Shown here: positions 6,115 through 11,023 of the stretch, piece by piece
Layout of the letters: each line of letters begins with the position of its first letter
Position numbering within the stretch: position 1 is the stretch's first letter
NCBI GenBank assembly: GCA_946478775.1
Contig: CAMLDR010000142.1
Location: 1 to 11,023 of the forward strand
Direction of reading: 5' to 3'
Origin: an uncultured Flavobacteriales bacterium
Lineage (GTDB): Bacteria > Bacteroidota > Bacteroidia > Flavobacteriales > Crocinitomicaceae
Length of the DNA: 11,023 nt
Program-made: the position numbers and the translations under genes
The notes under the pieces: model-generated
What the model was told of the DNA's origin: nothing
What the model saw: the letters and a program-made list of their open reading frames with translations, nothing else
The model's database searches: none

Positions 6115-7595
6115 TCGAACTTGTACTGCATACCAATATTGAATGTCGTGTTGACGATATCCAAATCTGTTCTGCTTTCATAGAAAGTTTTGTAGACAGA
6201 ACTTGACATTAAGTATCGCACAGAAAGGTCCAGGTAAACCCGATTAATTCTAAAACCCAATCCTCCGCTGATTGTTTGGCTGTAGCTTTTTCCATAGCTT
6301 CTTGCCAAAGTATCGCCTTTTGGATAATATCCGTAACCACCACGGATAAAAACCGTATTGTTAATCGCCCATTCACCTCCAACACGTACATTCAAAGCAT
6401 CTACCATCTGGTCTTTGATAACTTGATTCTGTGCACTGAAATCAGCAGCAACATAAGCCTCATCATTCGTGGTTTTCAATCTTCCCCAACCATAATTCAG
6501 GTATTCCAAATCCACATTGATACAACCGTTGTCTCCAAATATCAATCCCAGTGACCCAACGAATTTAGCCGGAGTCCAGATTCTGTATTTGTATTTATCC
6601 ACCGGGATGAAGGTAGGATCTACGTTGTACATTCCATCATTGTGAAGTGCCTGCATCGTAGCTGTAGACTCATCCGTTAACTGATAAAAAGTAGGTGTGT
6701 GTATCGCAATTCCCAGTCGCAGGAACTCCGCAGGAAGAAAAATAGCTCCCAATTTCACATTCATACCGCCACCCTTGGTGGTGTAATCGTATTGGTAAAC
6801 AAAAGACCTTAAGGAAACCCCACTTGTATCGGTAAGCGTTTCTTTGTGAATGACAGATTCGGCAAATCTAACTGTATTATAGGAAACCGAAGCTCCGAAA
6901 TAGATCTTATCCAGGTAATTGGCGCTTAGCGCTACATAAAACTCATTGATACCGCCCCTGTTTAAAACCGTTCGGTTATGGATCATATCCCCGGAATTCA
7001 AGCGCGCAAAGTAGTTGTTGTTTATGTCAGGATCAATTGCATAGGTCTGATATGCAAGGGAAGCGGTGTAGGGCTGGTAATCGTACAGAAAGTTCGGATC
7101 GATACCGGCTGCTCCATTGGCAAAAACATCCAGCAAGGATTCAAACTGCTGTCCGCTGTAATTGAATGAGTTGTCGAAATTTGCTACCCGGTTCATTCCA
7201 AATGATATTTGGGTATAGATCAAACCTGAATTTCCGGAAGAAACATCGCTTACAACTGTTCCTGCCAGGTTCGGGATCCGCATTTTAAATGCATCCATAG
7301 ATGAAGTACCGAATGAAACAGGCTCACCATTTCCTCTGAAATGAGACGTTGTTTTTACACTTGTTCCAATAACCCCAAAAGAGAATGAACTCACAGATGC
7401 CCTTCCAAAACCAGCCGGATTGATACCAATACAGCCACTTTCGGCTCCAAGAGCCCCAAAAGACCCTCCCATAGCATCAAATCGGGCAGATCCCTGCACA
7501 AAAGTATTGGATAATCTGTATACATCCACCTCGTTCTGACCGAACGCAAAAAAGGCTCCCGTAAAAACTGAAGCCAAAACTATTTTTCGTATCAT
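6105..7595 (-). CDS. OmpP1/FadL-family outer-membrane protein
   Basis: A 496-residue outer-membrane beta-barrel. Residues 1-20 form a signal peptide (MIRKIVLASVFTGAFFAFGQ). The mature N-terminus carries the signature of the OmpP1/FadL (TodX) group: SARFDAMGGSFGALGAESG (about 36-54), then GINPAGFG (57-64), forming the hatch region that plugs the barrel. The remainder alternates polar and hydrophobic residues with many Tyr, Phe and Asn, as expected for transmembrane strands and loops, and the chain ends in an aromatic strand (FNIGMQYKFDYK). Family members admit hydrophobic compounds such as long-chain fatty acids, but the substrate here is unknown, and several divergent paralogues per genome are common in Bacteroidota. 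It starts nine bases after the lipoprotein stop, so the two genes very probably share a message. Its 3' end overlaps the convergent helical-repeat gene by 10 bases. Confidence 0.9.
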   Translation of the reverse strand: MIRKIVLASVFTGAFFAFGQNEVDVYRLSNTFVQGSARFDAMGGSFGALGAESGCIGINPAGFGRASVSSFSFGVIGTSVKTTSHFRGNGEPVSFGTSSMDAFKMRIPNLAGTVVSDVSSGNSGLIYTQISFGMNRVANFDNSFNYSGQQFESLLDVFANGAAGIDPNFLYDYQPYTASLAYQTYAIDPDINNNYFARLNSGDMIHNRTVLNRGGINEFYVALSANYLDKIYFGASVSYNTVRFAESVIHKETLTDTSGVSLRSFVYQYDYTTKGGGMNVKLGAIFLPAEFLRLGIAIHTPTFYQLTDESTATMQALHNDGMYNVDPTFIPVDKYKYRIWTPAKFVGSLGLIFGDNGCINVDLEYLNYGWGRLKTTNDEAYVAADFSAQNQVIKDQMVDALNVRVGGEWAINNTVFIRGGYGYYPKGDTLARSYGKSYSQTISGGLGFRINRVYLDLSVRYLMSSSVYKTFYESRTDLDIVNTTFNIGMQYKFDYK

Positions 7596-7604
7596 TTATT
7601 TAAT

Positions 7605-8531
7605 TTATCGTCTACCACCACTTCTTGATCCTCCTCCTGAACTTGGTGTACTCACACTTCCTCCCGAGCTGCCGCCGCTGCTTCTTACAGATGGAGAGCT
7701 TGTACGCGTACTGGAATTGTTATTATTAATTGTTCTGCCTGAACCTGTGTTTGGATTTGCCTCCACGGTTCTGTTGCTGTTCGTGCTTGTTCTTTGTGTT
7801 GCCGTTGAAGTCGAGGAGCGGCTTGTTACCACCGGACGTGCAGTTTGCCGTGCTTGTAAACCGGAGTTTCTTCCTGTTGATGAAGGGCTTATTACCGGTG
7901 ATGAATTCACAGTTGTATTTCTTCCAACTGATGAAACCCCGGATGTGTTAGGCTTTACAATCATCTTATTCTGATAGCTGACAACCCCGCCGTTAGTGGT
8001 GGATCCCATTCTTCCTGCAGAAGTTCCTGCATGCGCACCGGATAAATTTTTAGAAGTATTCGGTTTGCCTATCGGCGTGTACCAGGAAGCAGTTCCGTAA
8101 TTCGAATAACCGTATCCCAGCATGTATGGATTTCCGTAATAAGCGCTGCTATAACCGTAAGGATACATAACTCCCATTCCATTACTTGAATACCCATAAG
8201 TAGGATGATAGTAATTACCGTAACCAAAATAGCTTATCCCGGTAACAGGAGCATATGGCGAATATCCGTAAGAGACGTATTGTGAACGGTAGAAAATATC
8301 GGTGTATTGTCTTGGAGAAACGTAAGCCGTTTGCTCTGGCGGAGTCTCCGTTTGTTCTTTTTTGGCAACAAAAGTCGCATAATCAGTTACATCATTCAGG
8401 TCCGTTCCTGGAGGCATGATGGGTGTGCGTGTATTGTAAACGTCGTCCTGCATGAAATGCTCTGAAGTACCGCATCCTGCGAGTGACGCTGCAACGCTGA
8501 AATAAACTCCGAATTTTAAAACTTTGCGCAT
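7605..8531 (-). CDS. Tyr/Gly- and Ser-rich outer-membrane lipoprotein, function unknown
   Basis: A 308-residue lipoprotein. The signal peptide ends in the lipobox LAGC with Cys20 as the lipidation site. Three zones follow. Residues 21-80 are of ordinary composition (HFMQDDVYNTRTPIMPPG, then YVSPRQYTDIFYRSQYVSYG). Residues 84-152 are extremely rich in Tyr and Gly, with many YGY and YG units. Residues 155-308 are low-complexity Ser, Thr, Asn and Gly with scattered Arg, ending in GGGSRSGGRR. The frame extends upstream to 8615, but the extra 28 residues would bury the signal peptide, and a -7-like box (8556-8563) lies within them, so I chose ATG 8531. It is the first gene of a two-gene unit with the FadL-type porin, which suggests a role at the outer membrane, perhaps a surface-exposed or structural one. 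No enzyme domain is visible. Confidence 0.85.
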   Translation of the reverse strand: MRKVLKFGVYFSVAASLAGCGTSEHFMQDDVYNTRTPIMPPGTDLNDVTDYATFVAKKEQTETPPEQTAYVSPRQYTDIFYRSQYVSYGYSPYAPVTGISYFGYGNYYHPTYGYSSNGMGVMYPYGYSSAYYGNPYMLGYGYSNYGTASWYTPIGKPNTSKNLSGAHAGTSAGRMGSTTNGGVVSYQNKMIVKPNTSGVSSVGRNTTVNSSPVISPSSTGRNSGLQARQTARPVVTSRSSTSTATQRTSTNSNRTVEANPNTGSGRTINNNNSSTRTSSPSVRSSGGSSGGSVSTPSSGGGSRSGGRR

Positions 8532-8550
8532 GATGATAAAGATTAAAAGG

Positions 8551-8584
8551 TTGATTAAAGATAGCTGATTTATTTCTAATTTTA
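8551..8584 (+). promoter_or_regulatory. Probable promoter of proS
   Basis: TAATTTTA (8577-8584) matches the -7 box TAnnTTTG except for its last base, and TTG (8551-8553) lies 23 bases upstream, within the usual -33 spacing. The predicted start near 8589 gives a leader of about 30 bases. The sequence overlaps the divergent lipoprotein promoter region. Confidence 0.42.
8556..8563 (-). promoter_or_regulatory. Candidate -7 box of the lipoprotein/porin unit
   Basis: On the minus strand TATCTTTA matches TAnnTTTG except for the last base and lies about 25 bases upstream of ATG 8531. No -33 TTG is visible. The leader contains two near-identical octamers, GATTAAAAG and GATTAAAG on the plus strand at 8541-8549 and 8553-8560. 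Confidence 0.35.
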
Positions 8585-8618
8585 CGTTTTTATTCTTAAA
8601 ATTTAACATACTCAAAAA

Positions 8619-10094
8619 ATGTCACAGAAGTACGCTACTCGCGCTGAAGATTATTCAAAGTGGTATAACGATTTAATTGCCAGGGCTGATCTTGCAGAGC
8701 ACTCGGATGTTAAAGGGATGATGGTCATCAAACCTTATGGTTATGCTATTTGGGAAAACATGCGCGATATCCTGGATGCAAAATTCAAAGAAACAGGTCA
8801 CCAAAACGCGTACTTTCCTTTGTTGATCCCCAAAAGCTATTTGAGTAAAGAAGCATCGCACGTAGATGGTTTCGCAAAAGAATGTGCGGTTGTTACGCAT
8901 TATCGTTTGAAAAATGATCCGAACGGAGGTGGTGTGATCGTTGATCCGGATGCGAAACTGGAGGAAGAGTTAATCGTTCGCCCAACTTCTGAAACCATTA
9001 TCTGGAATTCGTATAAAAAATGGATCCAGTCATACCGTGATTTACCGATTCTGATCAATCAATGGGCAAATGTGGTGCGCTGGGAAATGAAAACACGATT
9101 GTTTTTGCGGACTTCTGAGTTTTTATGGCAGGAAGGGCACACAGCACATGCAACCAAAGAAGAAGCAATCAGTGAGACAGAGCAAATGCTGGATGTATAC
9201 GCGGATTTTGCGGAAGAATTCATGGCGATGCCGGTAATCAAAGGGCATAAGACCGAAAGTGAGCGTTTTGCAGGTGCAGATGATACGTATTGTATTGAAG
9301 CGATGATGCAGGACGGAAAAGCGCTTCAGGCCGGAACATCACACTTTTTAGGACAAAATTTTGCGAAAGCTTTCGAAGTGAAATACAGTGATGCACAAGG
9401 AAAACTGGAATATGTCTGGGCTACTTCCTGGGGAGTTTCCACGCGCTTGATGGGAGCATTGATCATGACTCATTCCGACGATGAAGGCTTGGTTGTTCCT
9501 CCATTATTGGCACCTATCCAGGTGGTTATCGTTCCGATTTACAGAACGGATGAAGAGATTCTGGCAATCAATGAAGCGGTAGCAAAAATTTCAGCGGAAC
9601 TAAAAGATCTGAAAGTAAAAGTGAAATACGACAACGATGATCAAAAACGTCCGGGATGGAAATTTGCTGAATACGAAGCAAAAGGAGTTCCTGTTCGTAT
9701 TGCAATTGGTCCGAGAGATCTTGCAAACGGAGTAGTGGAGATCGCTCGTCGTGATACGAAAGAGAAATACGCGATGAATATTGAGAACATCGGTGATTCG
9801 ATAGTTGCCTTGCTTTCAGAAATCCAGCAGAATCTCCTTGAAAGAGCTAAGCAGTTTAGAACCGACAATATGCATACGGTGGATTCTTACGAAGACTTTA
9901 AAATCCAATTGGAGAAAAAGAGCGGATTCTACCTGGCTCATTGGGACGGAACAAAAGAAACAGAGGCAAAAATTAAAGAAGAAACAAAAGCAACCATCCG
10001 TTGTATTCCTATTGATATCTCTTCGGAGCCGGGCAAATGCATGGTAACCGGAGCGCCTTCAAAAGGACGGGTTGTTTTTGCTAAAGCATATTAA
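8619..10094 (+). CDS. proS: Prolyl-tRNA synthetase, archaeal/eukaryal-type
   Basis: A 491-residue class II synthetase that charges tRNA-Pro with proline using ATP, in the cytoplasm. It is the short form without the editing insertion found in E. coli-type ProRS. Motif 1 is around 38-71 ([13 protein letters not shown] through AYFPLLIP). RPTSE is at 121-125. Motif 2 is at 154-176 with [19 protein letters not shown]. Motif 3 is at 272-285 ([14 protein letters not shown]). The anticodon-binding domain spans about 298-400 and includes [22 protein letters not shown]. The C-terminal domain (about 410-491) ends in the conserved carboxy-terminal Tyr of this subclass (VVFAKAY). Only one of the four zinc-binding Cys of the T. 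thermophilus-type domain seems to remain (Cys474 in GKCMVTG), so this form probably binds no zinc. ATG 8619 gives the usual N-terminus. The gene is monocistronic, with a terminator about 35 bases after the stop. Confidence 0.97.
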   Translation: MSQKYATRAEDYSKWYNDLIARADLAEHSDVKGMMVIKPYGYAIWENMRDILDAKFKETGHQNAYFPLLIPKSYLSKEASHVDGFAKECAVVTHYRLKNDPNGGGVIVDPDAKLEEELIVRPTSETIIWNSYKKWIQSYRDLPILINQWANVVRWEMKTRLFLRTSEFLWQEGHTAHATKEEAISETEQMLDVYADFAEEFMAMPVIKGHKTESERFAGADDTYCIEAMMQDGKALQAGTSHFLGQNFAKAFEVKYSDAQGKLEYVWATSWGVSTRLMGALIMTHSDDEGLVVPPLLAPIQVVIVPIYRTDEEILAINEAVAKISAELKDLKVKVKYDNDDQKRPGWKFAEYEAKGVPVRIAIGPRDLANGVVEIARRDTKEKYAMNIENIGDSIVALLSEIQQNLLERAKQFRTDNMHTVDSYEDFKIQLEKKSGFYLAHWDGTKETEAKIKEETKATIRCIPIDISSEPGKCMVTGAPSKGRVVFAKAY

Positions 10095-10124
10095 CCAAGA
10101 TTGAAAATGTAAAATTTAAAATTG

Positions 10125-10169
10125 AAAAGGGGGATCCGTCAGTAATTGAATAAGTCTCCCTTCTTTTTT
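10125..10169 (+). terminator. Intrinsic terminator after proS
   Basis: AAGGGGGA (10127-10134) pairs with TCTCCCTT (10155-10162) over eight bases with one G-U pair and a 20-base loop. A run of six T (10164-10169) follows after one C. The stem can be extended with a bulge through the flanking AATTGAAAA and TTTTCAATT. Confidence 0.7.
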
Positions 10170-10198
10170 CAATTATCCATTATCAATTGTCAATTAAT
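10169..10198. repeat. A/T-rich degenerate tandem repeat
   Basis: The tract is built from variants of CAATTATC: CAATTATC, CATTATC, AATTGTC and AATTAATG in direct succession. A related A/T-rich tract (AAAATGTAAAATTTAAAATT) precedes the terminator at about 10105-10124. Tracts of this kind are frequent in Bacteroidota spacers. It occupies the position where the promoter of the next gene should lie, and no TAnnTTTG box is seen there. Confidence 0.45.
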
Positions 10199-10203
10199 GA
10201 ATT

Positions 10204-10884
10204 ATGGAACAATCACGAAAAGTCATACAAGACATACTGGTTCAAAAAGCCGGTTTAAAGCAGGATATTTTCCAGGACACAAAAAACCACTTTGAGCGGT
10301 TTAAAACTCACCTGCTTGAAGAAATAGGAGCGCTTCGGGCATCTATTGAAGACAGCCGTATCCGTTTGCATGTAGAATACAAAGGAGAATTCCAGGTGCA
10401 GGTCTATATCGGAAGTGATGTGCTCGTTTTTCAGATGCATACCAACGTGTTTAAACTGCCGGATGAACATCCGATGTGGCAAACTGATTATTTGAAAGAA
10501 GATAAAACGCGCGGCTATTTCGGGATCATTAACATCTACAATTTCCTGGCTGAATCTTACCTGAAAAACAGGAGCAATGATTTGGGCTATTTGATCGGAC
10601 GCGTATTCATCAATAAGGACGAACACTTCATGGTTGAAGGGAAGGGCCAGTTAGGCTTTTTATTTCGCGATTTAACCAACTCTGTGCTTACGGATCCCAT
10701 TCTGACAAACATTATCCACGTTTCCTTTTCTTACGCGCTGGAGTTCGATTTATTGACCCCGCCTTACGAAATTGTGTCAAAAGTAACCGTATTTCAAATG
10801 CATGAGATCGAAGCCAACAGTCAAATGTCAACAGGTAAAAGACTGGGTTTCAAATTTGAAGCAGAAGACAAAGATATTTTTTGA
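10204..10884 (+). CDS. Conserved-looking protein of unknown function
   Basis: A 226-residue soluble protein that I cannot assign to a characterised family. There is no signal peptide, membrane segment or Cys. Residues 1-50 form a charged helix with coiled-coil character (KVIQDILVQKAGLKQDIF, FERFKTHLLEEIGALRASI). Residues 52-215 look like a mixed beta-rich domain: RLHVEYKGEFQVQVYIG (53-69), DVLVFQMHTNVFKLP (70-84), GYFGIINIYNFLAES (103-117), YLIGRVFINKDEHFMVEGKG (about 128-147) and HVSFSYALEFDLLTPPYEIV (about 171-190). The segment VFQMH occurs twice, near 73 and 196, which may mark an internal duplication or simply similar strands. ATG 10204 fits the frame and no better start is nearby. It lies between the proS terminator and tRNA-Glu as a single gene. 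The codon use and coherent composition argue that it is real. Confidence 0.8.
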   Translation: MEQSRKVIQDILVQKAGLKQDIFQDTKNHFERFKTHLLEEIGALRASIEDSRIRLHVEYKGEFQVQVYIGSDVLVFQMHTNVFKLPDEHPMWQTDYLKEDKTRGYFGIINIYNFLAESYLKNRSNDLGYLIGRVFINKDEHFMVEGKGQLGFLFRDLTNSVLTDPILTNIIHVSFSYALEFDLLTPPYEIVSKVTVFQMHEIEANSQMSTGKRLGFKFEAEDKDIF

Positions 10885-10903
10885 AAAAAAAGCGCTGAAA
10901 AGC

Positions 10904-10933
10904 TTGTATGGAGGAAAATTCTAGCTATATTTG
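10904..10933 (+). promoter_or_regulatory. Promoter of tRNA-Glu
   Basis: TTG (10904-10906), 19 bases of spacer and TATATTTG (10926-10933) fit the full Bacteroidota promoter pattern TTG-N17-23-TAnnTTTG. The expected start near 10938 is about 15 bases upstream of the tRNA. This is the best complete promoter in the window. Confidence 0.75.
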
Positions 10934-10952
10934 CACTCCGAAATTAAAAAAC

Positions 10953-11023
10953 GGCCCATTCGTCTAACGGTTAGGACATGCGGTTTTCATCCGTAAAATA
11001 GGAGTTCGATTCTCCTATGGGCT
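10953..11023 (+). tRNA. tRNA-Glu (anticodon UUC), cut at the window end
   Basis: The acceptor strand GGCCCAT (10953-10959) pairs with ATGGGCT (11017-11023), with a terminal G-U pair. The anticodon arm has the stem TGCGG/CCGTA and loop TTTTCAT, giving anticodon TTC for Glu. The T arm contains GTTCGATTC between the complementary AGGA and TCCT. The window stops after the last acceptor pair, so the discriminator base and any encoded CCA lie outside. Confidence 0.96.

Noticed and set aside
7717..7974. Plus-strand open frames of 73-85 codons opposite the lipoprotein gene
   Set aside because: They are antisense shadows of the low-complexity Ser/Gly codons; there is no start context or recognisable product.
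8532..8615. Twenty-eight-codon N-terminal extension of the lipoprotein
   Set aside because: It would place the lipobox signal peptide internally, and it covers the probable promoter region.
10255..10626. Minus-strand open frame of 123 codons opposite the gene at 10204
   Set aside because: The plus-strand frame is longer and has the more protein-like pattern; the antisense frame shows no domain or upstream signals.
1..11023. Possible mobile element, phage remnant, CRISPR array or defence system
   Set aside because: No transposase, integrase, Cas or phage protein is encoded, no regularly spaced repeats are present, and gene content and base composition look uniform and chromosomal.

Overview
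The window looks like an ordinary stretch of chromosome from a member of the Bacteroidota, most likely the Flavobacteriales. Three things point there. Several upstream regions carry the Bacteroidota sigma-factor -7 box TAnnTTTG, and start codons have A/T-rich leaders rather than Shine-Dalgarno sequences. The gene set is typical of the group: a DUF3276/PUR-alpha-like protein, an OmpP1/FadL porin next to a Tyr/Gly/Ser-rich lipoprotein, an archaeal/eukaryal-type ProRS and a glucosaminidase-LysM protein. The spacers also hold a dispersed inverted repeat of the CTTCGACTACGCTCAG type that I know from Bacteroidota genomes. No genus is claimed from sequence alone, although a Fluviicola/Crocinitomicaceae-like organism would fit.

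Layout. Positions 45-1954 hold three minus-strand genes: a small PUR-alpha-like nucleic-acid-binding protein, an exported protein of unknown function with a charged C-terminal tail, and an extended 2[4Fe-4S] ferredoxin. The ferredoxin is divergent from an acyl-CoA reductase (2056-3102, plus) across about 100 bp that contains two promoter-like boxes and a perfect 12-bp palindrome. A spacer with inverted repeats follows, then an exported glucosaminidase with two LysM repeats (3274-4281) that ends in a strong intrinsic terminator. A second, degenerate copy of the inverted repeat lies in the next spacer. It is followed by a long helical, TPR-like cytoplasmic protein (4582-6114) whose 3' end overlaps by 10 bp the convergent OmpP1/FadL-type porin gene (6105-7595). 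That porin is the second gene of a minus-strand pair with a lipoprotein (7605-8531). Divergent from the lipoprotein is proS (8619-10094), followed by a terminator, an A/T-rich repeat tract, an orphan 226-residue protein (10204-10884) and a tRNA-Glu(UUC) gene that the window end cuts off at its discriminator base.

How the genes fit together. Most are independent transcription units. Two arrangements suggest shared function: the divergent ferredoxin/acyl-CoA reductase pair (redox and fatty-aldehyde metabolism) and the lipoprotein/porin pair (both outer-membrane products). Translation is represented by proS and tRNA-Glu, and cell-wall remodelling by the glucosaminidase.

I found no convincing new multi-gene system, and no CRISPR array, phage or transposase. 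The points most worth checking are the nested dispersed repeats flanking the glucosaminidase gene, the palindrome and possible leaderless GTG start in the ferredoxin/reductase spacer, the lipoprotein/porin pair, and three conserved-looking genes without an assigned function.
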